Positions 1-6,420 of a DNA stretch of 7,698 nt are shown here, piece after piece. The notes beneath the pieces were generated by a model that was not told the origin of the DNA, searched no databases, and worked only from the letters and a program-made list of their open reading frames with translations. The stretch is from Gammaproteobacteria bacterium (lineage in GTDB: Bacteria > Pseudomonadota > Gammaproteobacteria > Ga0077536). The position numbers and the translations under genes were made by a program. The DNA lies in contig DAOWDI010000008.1 of assembly GCA_030639105.1 (NCBI GenBank), positions 1-7,698 of the forward strand. Reading direction: 5' to 3'. Within the stretch, counting starts at the first letter, position 1. Each line of letters opens with the position of its first letter.

Positions 1-72
1 AAAGCAGCTTATTTTATCGTCATCGTTCAACGCACGCACAATGAAACAAAACGCCGTCACTGAGGTGTCAAA

Positions 73-624
73 ATGACTCTTGATCTGGTCAAGGGTGTCA
101 GCACGGGCGCACTGACCGCACCGTTCGCGTTCCTTGGGTCTGATTATGATGACAAACTGAAAGAGGTCTACACGTCCACGACGACCAAAGATATCGCCAC
201 GAGTCGTAATAAACTGCTCGCCGCCTTTAGCGATGCAATGGCCGATACCGCGCCGCTTAAAGAGCTAATCGCAAAATATATCGACGCCGAACTGGTCGAA
301 GCGATTGCCCGGGAAAACGAAAAGGGACGCCGACTGTATGTCGGTACGGTTAATCTCGATGCCGGGCGATCCGTGATCTGGAGTATCGGTGTCATTGCCG
401 CGAGCGACAGTCAGAACAAGCTCGAACTGATCCGCGAGGTATTGCGGGCGTCCGCTGCCATACCGGTGGCATTTCCACCTGTGGTCATCGAGGTGGAGGC
501 CAACGGTCAGCTCTATGACGAAATGCATGTCGATGGCGGGACCGGTTCGCAGGTCTTCGTCTACCCCGCGGCGGCGAACTGGAAGCGCATCACCGAGAAA
601 CTCAAGGTGCGTGGCGATCCGTAA
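73..624 (+). pseudogene. Patatin-like phospholipase, 5'-truncated main fragment
   Basis: The 183-residue product carries the core of a patatin-like serine lipase/acyl hydrolase. The nucleophile elbow GVSTG places Ser10 as nucleophile, LRASAAIPVAFPP is a typical family segment, and DGG at residues 154-156 supplies the catalytic Asp of the Ser-Asp dyad. Family members normally have 40 or more residues before GxSxG, including a glycine-rich oxyanion loop (GGGxxG). Here the frame is closed by TGA at 61-63 only four codons upstream of ATG 73, and neither other forward frame at 1-72 encodes that loop. The C-terminal part is cut off by TAA at 622-624, after which the same frame resumes family-like sequence. 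A good Shine-Dalgarno (GAGGTG, 62-67) precedes ATG 73, so the fragment may be translated, but without the oxyanion loop it should be catalytically dead. The family call is firm; calling it a pseudogene is an inference from the two lesions. Confidence 0.8.
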
Positions 625-939
625 ATTTACGTGTTGCGGAATTCGTTCCTCGATCCGGATCATCACGGCGTAAAGCGCAGCATCATGCCAATCGCATCGC
701 GCACCATCGAGTCGCTGATCAGAACCCAGGGGATCGGTGATCTATACCAGATCTACGCGCTGTGCGAGCGCGATGGAAACGACTTCAACCTGGCCTATAT
801 TCCCGCGGATTTTACCGACGAGCCTAGCGAAGGCTTTGACCCGGATTATATGAGTAAGCTCTACGAACGGGGTTATCAGATGACCATTAACGGGTATCCG
901 TGGGAAAAGGGCCCACCGGGTTTTATCGTTGGCGAATAA
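625..939 (+). pseudogene. Patatin-like phospholipase, C-terminal fragment after in-frame stop
   Basis: This is the continuation of the patatin-like frame after the TAA at 622-624, with no frameshift needed. It reads IYVLRNSFLDPD, then PIASRTIESLIRTQGIGDLY, then FNLAYIPADF and a YPWEKGPPGF ending, which I recognise as the usual C-terminal section of this bacterial patatin subfamily. The only early initiation codon is GTG 631, and it has no close Shine-Dalgarno; AAGGTG at 604-609 is too far away. It is therefore better read as the disconnected tail of the upstream fragment than as a gene of its own. An automatic annotator could call 631-939 a 102-residue hypothetical protein. Restoring one sense codon at 622 (for example AAA, Lys) would join 73-939 into one frame. 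Confidence 0.75.
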
Positions 940-950
940 GGACACGGTTG

Positions 951-979
951 TTGACGAAAGTTGCGCGCGGCAGCAAAAT
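951..979 (+). promoter_or_regulatory. Candidate sigma70 promoter for the SYLF gene
   Basis: TTGACG (951-956, five of six matches to the -35 consensus) is followed after exactly 17 bases by CAAAAT (974-979, four of six matches to TATAAT). This would give a leader of about 50 nt before ATG 1036. The -10 lies inside a small hairpin. It is a consensus match only and unproven. Confidence 0.35.
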
Positions 980-985
980 GCCGCG
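966..985 (+). other. Perfect 7-bp hairpin between patatin relic and SYLF gene
   Basis: CGCGGCA (966-972) and TGCCGCG (979-985) form a perfect 7-bp stem with the loop GCAAAA. No T-run follows, so it is not a canonical intrinsic terminator. It overlaps the candidate -10 box and could be an operator, a weak terminator for the upstream relic, or chance in GC-rich DNA. Confidence 0.4.
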
Positions 986-1035
986 ATTCGACCCCATGTT
1001 CGTCCGAATTTAACTGTCTTAAAGCGAGAATCATT

Positions 1036-1608
1036 ATGGAAATAGGAACTAAAATTCAGAGGAAGTATCGTCTTTCCCTCTACGCAGTGTTGTTGGCATT
1101 CGCCTCAACATTCGCCGTCGCCGAAGACCGGCCCGGACTGGATAACGACGTCCATACGGCAATCGCCAAGCTCAAGGCAAGCGTCCCGGCGGCCGCGGCG
1201 CTCGGCGAGAACGCGAAGGGTGTGCTCATATTCCCGAATATCGTCAAGGCCGGCTTTATCATCGGCGCCCAATATGGCAACGGCGCGCTGGTGAAAGCGA
1301 AGGAAGGCGGTGGCTACTACATCGATGACTATTATAGCCTGGCAGCGGCATCCTACGGCTTGCAGGCCGGGGTCCAATCCTTCGGTTATGCGCTCATACT
1401 CATGACCGATGCCGCCGTCCAACACGTCGAGACGAGCAGCGGTTGGGAACTCGGGGGCGGCCCGAGCATCGTGGTCGTCGACGCTGGTATGGCCAAGACG
1501 ATATCGACCAAAACGGCGGATGCCGGGATCTATGCCTTCACGTTCGGTCAGAAAGGCTTGATGGCCGGCATGGGCTTGCAGGGATCGAAAGTCAGCCGCT
1601 TGAACTAA
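1036..1608 (+). CDS. Secreted SYLF-domain (Ysc84-type) lipid-binding protein
   Basis: This 190-residue protein has a Sec signal peptide: basic MEIGTKIQRKYR, a hydrophobic stretch at about residues 13-27, and a likely cleavage after AVA (residues 27-29). The mature part is a SYLF/Ysc84 domain. Diagnostic segments are AKGVLIFPNIVKAGFIIGAQ (60-79), GGGYYIDDYY followed by FGYALILMT, and the C-terminal IYAFTFGQKGLMAGMGLQGS (165-184). SYLF domains bind phosphoinositides and other lipids in eukaryotes; bacterial secreted versions are thought to be envelope lipid-binding proteins, but the precise role is unsettled. ATG 1036 is preferred over an upstream in-frame TTG at 961 because it puts the signal peptide at the N-terminus. 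The Shine-Dalgarno is weak (GCGAGA, about 1024-1029). The gene stands alone, with a candidate promoter upstream and a long gap downstream. Family call is firm, function inferred. Confidence 0.9.
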   Translation: MEIGTKIQRKYRLSLYAVLLAFASTFAVAEDRPGLDNDVHTAIAKLKASVPAAAALGENAKGVLIFPNIVKAGFIIGAQYGNGALVKAKEGGGYYIDDYYSLAAASYGLQAGVQSFGYALILMTDAAVQHVETSSGWELGGGPSIVVVDAGMAKTISTKTADAGIYAFTFGQKGLMAGMGLQGSKVSRLN

Positions 1609-1983
1609 ACCACCCGGGCTTTTACCGCCCGCTGATCTGGCAGCCGGGCACGGGTATCCATTCGCATGAATGGTGCCCGTGCACTCACTCCTACCGTTCG
1701 ATTCGCGAACGCAGACCTATCTGCGGACCTACGCTCGCAGCACTGTTCGATCAACTGCTTGCGGGTTTCTACCGCGCTTGTGAATTTACATCCGGAAAAC
1801 GATTTTCACGTGCGCATCGCCGAGCGCGGATGCGCCGAGAGATCGTGCTTCGCTAATTAACCGCCGTCATGTTCCCGGTAGACGATAGAATCGACACGGC
1901 AAAAGATTACAATGATCTATCTGCGTCTTCGTTGCCTGCCGGACAGGCGCACAATCCGAGCATAGAGGAATGGGGGAGAACCG
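1609..1983. other. Gene-free, stem-loop-rich intergenic region
   Basis: Short ORFs here (for example 1666-1860) have no Shine-Dalgarno and their translations do not look like protein. The region holds a near-perfect 15-bp stem at 1648-1682, a 6-bp stem at 1695-1711 (CGTTCG/CGAACG), a 6-bp stem at 1710-1725 (CGCAGA/TCTGCG) sharing two bases with the previous one, a bulged stem at 1736-1763, and a 7-bp stem at 1812-1835 (GCGCATC/GATGCGC). A TACAAT hexamer at 1908-1913 could be a -10 box for the downstream unit, but no -35 lies at a proper distance. Confidence 0.6.
1648..1682. repeat. Strong inverted repeat (15-bp stem, 4-nt loop)
   Basis: GCACGGGTATCCATTC (1648-1663) pairs with GAATGGTGCCCGTGC (1668-1682) around the loop GCAT, with one bulged T and one G-T wobble. 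It starts 40 bases after the SYLF stop codon. It may end that transcript, although no T-run follows, or it may belong to a structured repeat or RNA. Confidence 0.6.
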
Positions 1984-3087
1984 ATGACAGGGGTACCCAC
2001 CGGATCGAACAAGGGCAGTTTTATACACAACGCGCTGGAGACCGTTATACGGATCGGCATCGTCATCCTGCTCGCGGTGTGGTGTTTCGACATCGTCAAG
2101 CCGTTCATCGGGGTCCTCGCCTGGGCGGTCATCATTATGATCGCCGTCAGGTCACTCTATGAACGGCTGGTTGGCTCACTGGGCGGACGCCGTAAATTGG
2201 CCTCGGTGATCTTTACCGTGCTGATGCTGATCGCGCTGGTCACGCCGACCTTGGCGCTCATGGATACGCTCGTCGAGGGTGCGCAACAGCTCGCCCAGGA
2301 GTTCGGCGATGGCGATGGCGACATCGAAATCCCGCTGCCACCGGAGCAAGTCGCCGAGTGGCCGATCATCGGTAGCCGCCTGAGCGAGATCTGGACCCAG
2401 GCTTCCGGAAACCTGACCGCGGCGCTCGCACGTTTCAAACCGCAGATCAAGGCGATCAGCAAGTGGCTGCTGTCGGCCGCCGCGAGTGCGGGATTTGCCG
2501 TACTCTCGTTCGTCATGGCTATCGCCATCTCCGGTGTACTGCTGGTCAACGCGGATAAGGGGGAACGCGTGGCAGAGCGGGTCTTCGTTCGGCTCGCCGA
2601 CGACCTGGGCGAGGCCTACCTGGAGCTGACGAAGTCCACCATCCGCAGCGTCGCCCAGGGGATCCTGGGTGTCGCGCTGATCCAGACCATGCTGGCGGGG
2701 CTCGGCTTTCTCGTAGCAGGCATTCCGGGGGCCGGCGTGTTGGCCGTCGTGGTGTTGTTCCTCTGCATTATTCAGCTGGGACCGACCCTGGTCCTGTTGC
2801 CCACGGTCATTTACCTGTTCATGACGGCAGATCCGTTGCCGGCGTTCGCTTATCTCGCGTGGAGCATCTTCGTGGCGTTGATCGACAATGTGCTTAAACC
2901 CCTGCTACTGGGACGCGGAGTCAATGTGCCGGTGCTGGTCGTATTCCTCGGTGCGATAGGTGGGTTTTTATCGATGGGGATCATCGGGCTTTTCGTCGGG
3001 TCCATCGTGCTGGTTTTGGGCTACACATTCCTCACCGCCTGGCTCGATGAAGGACGAATAGAATCGCAACTCGGCACCGAAGCATAA
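1984..3087 (+). CDS. AI-2E family (PerM/TqsA-type) membrane transporter
   Basis: This 367-residue polytopic inner-membrane protein belongs to the AI-2E/UPF0118 exporter family, whose members include TqsA (autoinducer-2 efflux) and proteins linked to Na+/H+ antiport; the substrate here cannot be told. Hydrophobic segments lie at about residues 22-55 (a helical pair), 72-95, 165-188, 222-246, 251-280, 286-301 and 316-351. Between them, a hydrophilic loop at about 100-160 carries an acidic GDGDGD run (108-113). The family signature DNVLKPLLLGR is at 301-311, followed by the glycine-rich LGAIGGFLSMGIIGLFVGSI. Length is normal for the family. ATG 1984 has a strong Shine-Dalgarno (GGGGGAGA, about 1973-1980). 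Its stop precedes the next probable start by 63 bases, suggesting co-transcription with the octahaem cytochrome gene. Family certain, substrate unknown. Confidence 0.93.
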   Translation: MTGVPTGSNKGSFIHNALETVIRIGIVILLAVWCFDIVKPFIGVLAWAVIIMIAVRSLYERLVGSLGGRRKLASVIFTVLMLIALVTPTLALMDTLVEGAQQLAQEFGDGDGDIEIPLPPEQVAEWPIIGSRLSEIWTQASGNLTAALARFKPQIKAISKWLLSAAASAGFAVLSFVMAIAISGVLLVNADKGERVAERVFVRLADDLGEAYLELTKSTIRSVAQGILGVALIQTMLAGLGFLVAGIPGAGVLAVVVLFLCIIQLGPTLVLLPTVIYLFMTADPLPAFAYLAWSIFVALIDNVLKPLLLGRGVNVPVLVVFLGAIGGFLSMGIIGLFVGSIVLVLGYTFLTAWLDEGRIESQLGTEA

Positions 3088-3150
3088 AGCATGAAACCGT
3101 CCGGGAAGCGCCGTATCAACCTTGAACGCCAGGGGTCGAGGAAACGGAGG

Positions 3151-5493
3151 ATGACTGACGGAGCAGCGGGGGGCAGCAGCACGGTCCTCAGAGTACTCAT
3201 TGCCGCGATTCTTGTCCTGCTGGCCCCCGCATGCGTTGCAGTCGGGGCCCCTGCGGGTGTTGCCGGAAAGGACGCGGACCCGACGTACGTCGGGTCGCAG
3301 GCGTGTGCGGGCTGTCACGGGGCGCAGTTCGCCGCCTGGCAGGGTTCACATCACGACCTCGCGATGCAACCGGCGAATTCGGAAACGGTGCTCGGTGACT
3401 TCTCCGACGCGAACTTCGTCCACAGCGGCGTCACCACCCGGTTCTTCAAACGCGACGAGCGTTTCTTCGTCAATACTGAAGATGCATCGGGTGAGTCGGT
3501 GGATTTCGAAATTGCGTACACATTCGGTGTTGAACCGCTGCAGCAATACCTCGTGCGCTTTTCGAACGGCGCGTTACAGGCGCTTGGTGTGGCGTGGGAC
3601 ACGCGCCCTGTCGATCAGGGCGGGCAGCGGTGGTTTCACGTCTATGGAGATGAGCCGATACCGCACACCGATGAACTGCACTGGACCGGCCGCGCGCAGA
3701 CCTGGAATTACCAGTGCGCCGATTGCCATTCGCTCAACGTACGCAAAAATTATGACAGTGATACCGATTCCTATGCGACGACGTGGTCGGTGATCGACGT
3801 CGGTTGCGAAGGTTGTCATGGCCCGGGTGCGGAGCACGTTCGTCTGGCGCCCACATTCGGAGGCGATGGGAGTTCGGCGACCGGAACGAACAAGGGCCTC
3901 ACCCATACGCTTAACGATCGCAGCGATGGGCGTTGGACCAGAGCCAATGGCGAACGCATCGCGCATAGGACGTCCGTGCATGATGACGATATCGAGGTAA
4001 ACACCTGTGCCCGTTGCCACTCGCGGCGTGCGCAATTGCGCGAACGCCCTTATACCGGCCAACCGTTTCTCGACGACTATCGCCCGGCGCTGCTGACCCC
4101 GGGACTCTATCACGCCGATGGACAGATCGATGACGAGGTTTATGTTTATGGTTCGTTTTTACAAAGCCGCATGCATCAGGCCGGAGTCGTATGCAGTGAT
4201 TGCCACGATCCGCACAGCGGACGCATACGGGCCAAGGGTAACGAGCTCTGTGCCGGTTGCCACGCGCCTGAGATATACGACATCGGGATGCATCATCACC
4301 ATCCGCAAGGCTCCGCCGGGGCGCAATGCGTCGAGTGTCACATGCCGACGAAAAACTACATGGTGATAGACGCGCGCCGCGATCACAGCATCCGCGTGCC
4401 GCGGCCGGATCTGTCCGCACGTCTCGGGACGCCGAATGCCTGCAATCAATGCCATAGCGGGAAAACCCCCGAATGGGCGGCGGACCACGTTGTCGCATGG
4501 CGCGGCGAGGATGGGTCTGAGTCACTTAATTATGGCGTGGCCCTGGCCACCTTGCGCTCGAACGTACCGGAAGCGGGCCGGATCGCCATGGCGCTGGTAA
4601 ATGACGATGCGGCGCCGGCAATCGTGCGGGCGACGGCGGCGCAGACGCTTGGTCGTTATCCACCGCGCGCGACCCTGGAGACCCTGGTAGCAGCGGCCTC
4701 CGATGAAGATGGTCTGGTGCGCATTGGCGCCATCGACGCGGTGGGGTCGAGTGTCGCGCCACTGCGGCTGCAAATCGCGTTGCCGAATCTCTACGACGAT
4801 CTCCTGAGTATCCGTATTGCCGCGGCGAGCGTTCTCGCACGGCTCCCGGCGGAGCAAATACCCGAACAGGTTCGTGCGAGCTTCGAGCAGGGGGCGGACG
4901 AATACGTCGCGGCGCAACGGCTGCAGGCGGATCACCCCGGGGCGCTCGCGAATCTCGGGTCGTTTTTTACCGATCGAGGAGAGCTGGATCAAGCCGAGCT
5001 TGCGTACCAGCAGGCCTTGCGGATATCTCCCGGCGACGTTCGCGCGACAATCGGGCTTGCGGATCTCTATCGCGTGCGTGCGGATGACGCCCAAGCGGTG
5101 GCCCTGTTGCGAAGGGCACTGAAAAGTGCGCCTGAACGCCCGGAACTACATCATGCGCTCGGTCTCGCGCTGGTGCGGCAGAAGGATAGGGACGCTGCGC
5201 TGGAACACCTCACCCGTGCGGCCGCGCTGGCACCGCAAGTGCGGCGCTACCTCTATGTACTGGCTGTTGCGCGGCGCAGCTATGGCCAGCCGGCGGCGGC
5301 GCTTGCGGGACTGGAACCCGTATTTTACAGATATCCAAATGACGTCCAGATGATCATGTTGCTGGCGGAATTGCATGACGAAACCGGCAATCATGAGCAG
5401 GCGATCGAATACGCCGAACGCCTGGTCGAGTTAATCCCCGATGACCCGCGTGCGTCTGAATTTTTGCAGGGCTTGTTGAATTCCGGTGAGTGA
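3151..5493 (+). CDS. Secreted octahaem cytochrome c with HEAT and TPR repeats
   Basis: The 780-residue product has a hydrophobic signal segment at about residues 15-31. Eight CxxCH haem c sites follow, with first Cys at residues 52, 189, 219, 286, 348, 367, 393 and 431; none is CxxCK. The opening YVGSQACAGCH resembles cytochrome c554-type domains, and H381-H384 are candidate distal ligands. Residues about 470-580 look like HEAT-type helical repeats and about 583-775 form TPRs (for example GELDQAELAYQQALRISPG). This is a widespread but poorly characterised bacterial architecture, probably periplasmic electron transfer on a protein-binding scaffold. Catalysis such as nitrite or hydroxylamine turnover cannot be claimed. 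ATG 3151 is chosen because GAGG (3138-3141) lies 9 bases upstream. The alternative ATG 3091, 3 bases after the previous stop, has no Shine-Dalgarno and adds 20 strongly basic residues. LAPAC at 24-28 is only a poor lipobox. Probably co-transcribed with the AI-2E gene. Confidence 0.9.
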   Translation: MTDGAAGGSSTVLRVLIAAILVLLAPACVAVGAPAGVAGKDADPTYVGSQACAGCHGAQFAAWQGSHHDLAMQPANSETVLGDFSDANFVHSGVTTRFFKRDERFFVNTEDASGESVDFEIAYTFGVEPLQQYLVRFSNGALQALGVAWDTRPVDQGGQRWFHVYGDEPIPHTDELHWTGRAQTWNYQCADCHSLNVRKNYDSDTDSYATTWSVIDVGCEGCHGPGAEHVRLAPTFGGDGSSATGTNKGLTHTLNDRSDGRWTRANGERIAHRTSVHDDDIEVNTCARCHSRRAQLRERPYTGQPFLDDYRPALLTPGLYHADGQIDDEVYVYGSFLQSRMHQAGVVCSDCHDPHSGRIRAKGNELCAGCHAPEIYDIGMHHHHPQGSAGAQCVECHMPTKNYMVIDARRDHSIRVPRPDLSARLGTPNACNQCHSGKTPEWAADHVVAWRGEDGSESLNYGVALATLRSNVPEAGRIAMALVNDDAAPAIVRATAAQTLGRYPPRATLETLVAAASDEDGLVRIGAIDAVGSSVAPLRLQIALPNLYDDLLSIRIAAASVLARLPAEQIPEQVRASFEQGADEYVAAQRLQADHPGALANLGSFFTDRGELDQAELAYQQALRISPGDVRATIGLADLYRVRADDAQAVALLRRALKSAPERPELHHALGLALVRQKDRDAALEHLTRAAALAPQVRRYLYVLAVARRSYGQPAAALAGLEPVFYRYPNDVQMIMLLAELHDETGNHEQAIEYAERLVELIPDDPRASEFLQGLLNSGE

Positions 5494-5534
5494 CCCCCTG
5501 CGTCAGGATAGATGTCGCCTCTTCTTAAAAAGTT

Positions 5535-5660
5535 GTGAGTGAGGGGCAACTCGATGCGCTCGCCCTTTCCGTCAGCGATAATGAAGCCGCAAAGGAGTTG
5601 AATGAGGCCAAACGTAAACTCTTCAAGACCATCTTTGATCAGGACAGGAAGGCTGGCTGA
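5535..5660 (+). pseudogene. Possible 3' remnant of an unidentified gene
   Basis: From GTG 5535 to TGA 5658-5660 the frame encodes 41 residues with a protein-like, helix-forming composition: LALSVSDNEAAKELNEAKRK, then LFKTIFDQDRKAG. The frame is closed upstream by TAA at 5526-5528 and no Shine-Dalgarno is visible. It looks more like the surviving C-terminus of a lost gene than a functional short gene. I cannot assign a family, and it may be chance. Confidence 0.25.
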
Positions 5661-5755
5661 ATGGCTTCTCAGACCTACCTTCAACTACCCTGCTCCAGAC
5701 TCATTTTAGAATTGGAGTAGACTCACGGCGCCGACACTGGTTCGGTTCGAAAAAT

Positions 5756-5764
5756 TGATATAAT
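5756..5764 (+). promoter_or_regulatory. Extended -10 promoter for the glycine-zipper gene
   Basis: TGATATAAT combines a perfect TATAAT (5759-5764) with the TGn extension, in a locally AT-rich stretch (5750-5768) within otherwise GC-richer DNA. The -35 position has no good match (around ACTGGT), which extended -10 promoters tolerate. Transcription should start near 5771, giving a leader of about 56 nt before ATG 5827. The direct repeat AGACTCA, in two copies 22 bases apart, sits just upstream. Confidence 0.6.
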
Positions 5765-5826
5765 AAAACGGTGAGGAACTTGCCCGCACACAGCCGCAAG
5801 ATAAGCCCCGGGAGGAACGCGACCCT

Positions 5827-6405
5827 ATGATATTTTCAAATTTCAAACCCTATGCCGCGTGTGCGTGCGCCGTGGCACTCGTGGGCATAGCGGTCGCACC
5901 CGCGGCAGCGCAGTCCGTCCTTGCCTACCCGCAGAAGGGACAATCGGCCGAGCAGATCAAAAAAGACGAATTCGAATGTCAGATGTGGGCGATGGAACGC
6001 ACCGGATTCAGTCCGCGGCAACCGCCCCCGCGAAGCACCGCTTCCGTCTCCGGGGGGGGCTCATACGGTTCGAGGGTCGATCCCACAACCTTCGGATCCG
6101 GCGAAACCGGGCAGGGTGGGACGGTAGCGGATGGTGCGCGCGGTGCGGCGATTGGCGCCATCGGCGGTGCGATCGCCGGACATGCCGGCAAGGGCGCAGC
6201 GTGGGGTGCGCTTGGCGGTGCCGTTTTCGGCGGTATGAAGCGCAACCAACGCAAGCAGCAGGAAGCGGATTGGCAGCGCCAGCAACAAATGCAACAACAG
6301 CAGCAGCAGCAGCAAAAACAACAGCACTACCAACAGAAGCGCCACGAGTTCGATAGCGCTACGGGTCTGTGCATGGAATCGCGCGACTACAATGTGCAGT
6401 ACTGA
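5827..6405 (+). CDS. Exported glycine-zipper protein with polyglutamine tract
   Basis: This 192-residue protein begins with a Sec signal peptide ending near APAAA/QS (residues 25-30). The mature N-terminus reads LAYPQKGQSAEQIKKDEFEC then WAMERTGFSP, a conserved start of bacterial glycine-zipper envelope proteins. A Ser/Gly/Pro-rich linker follows. The glycine zipper at about 103-137 (GARGAAIGAIGGAIAGHAGK and onward) repeats G/A every fourth residue and is expected to insert in or pack against a membrane, probably the outer one. Residues 150-171 are mostly glutamine. The C-terminus (LCMESRDYNV) corresponds to a conserved Cys-containing tail, and Cys51 and Cys182 could form a disulfide. The start is supported by GGAGGA at 5811-5816. 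Exact role unknown; structural or stress-related envelope functions are inferred. Confidence 0.85.
   Translation: MIFSNFKPYAACACAVALVGIAVAPAAAQSVLAYPQKGQSAEQIKKDEFECQMWAMERTGFSPRQPPPRSTASVSGGGSYGSRVDPTTFGSGETGQGGTVADGARGAAIGAIGGAIAGHAGKGAAWGALGGAVFGGMKRNQRKQQEADWQRQQQMQQQQQQQQKQQHYQQKRHEFDSATGLCMESRDYNVQY
6274..6339 (+). repeat. CAG/CAA-rich tract coding for polyglutamine
   Basis: Within the glycine-zipper gene, codons from 6274 to 6339 are almost all CAG or CAA, including five consecutive CAG codons (6298-6312) inside a run of eight Gln codons. Interruptions are CGC, ATG, AAA, CAC, TAC and AAG. Pure trinucleotide runs of this type can change length by replication slippage without breaking the frame. 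Confidence 0.7.
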
Positions 6406-6420
6406 ATGAGGGCAGTTCCC

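Larger units (their letters stand above)
5494..5826. other. Intergenic region with promoter and a possible gene remnant
   Basis: No certain gene lies here. The first part has no clear terminator hairpin after the cytochrome stop. The middle holds a protein-like 41-codon ORF (5535-5660). The last part holds paired AGACTCA repeats (5697-5703 and 5719-5725), an extended -10 promoter (5756-5764) and a Shine-Dalgarno (GGAGGA, 5811-5816) for the glycine-zipper gene. Confidence 0.6.

Noticed and set aside
265..666. Long minus-strand frame opposite the patatin relic
   Set aside because: It is antisense to a recognisable patatin core and its translation has no family features.
1443..1856. 137-codon + strand frame overlapping the end of the SYLF gene
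   Set aside because: It overlaps a firm SYLF coding frame, is rich in Arg/Gly/His typical of an out-of-frame GC-rich reading, and has no Shine-Dalgarno.
1908..1913. TACAAT as a -10 box for the AI-2E gene
   Set aside because: No -35-like hexamer lies 16-18 bases upstream; the nearest TCGACA (1891-1896) is only 11 bases away, and there is no TGn extension.
3574..4525. Long minus-strand frames opposite the cytochrome
   Set aside because: The + strand frame carries eight CxxCH motifs; the opposite frames are compositional shadows rich in Arg.
5391..5684. 97-codon minus-strand frame spanning the cytochrome end and the following gap
   Set aside because: Half of it is antisense to the TPR coding region, it has no recognisable motif, and the + strand frame at 5535-5660 looks more protein-like.
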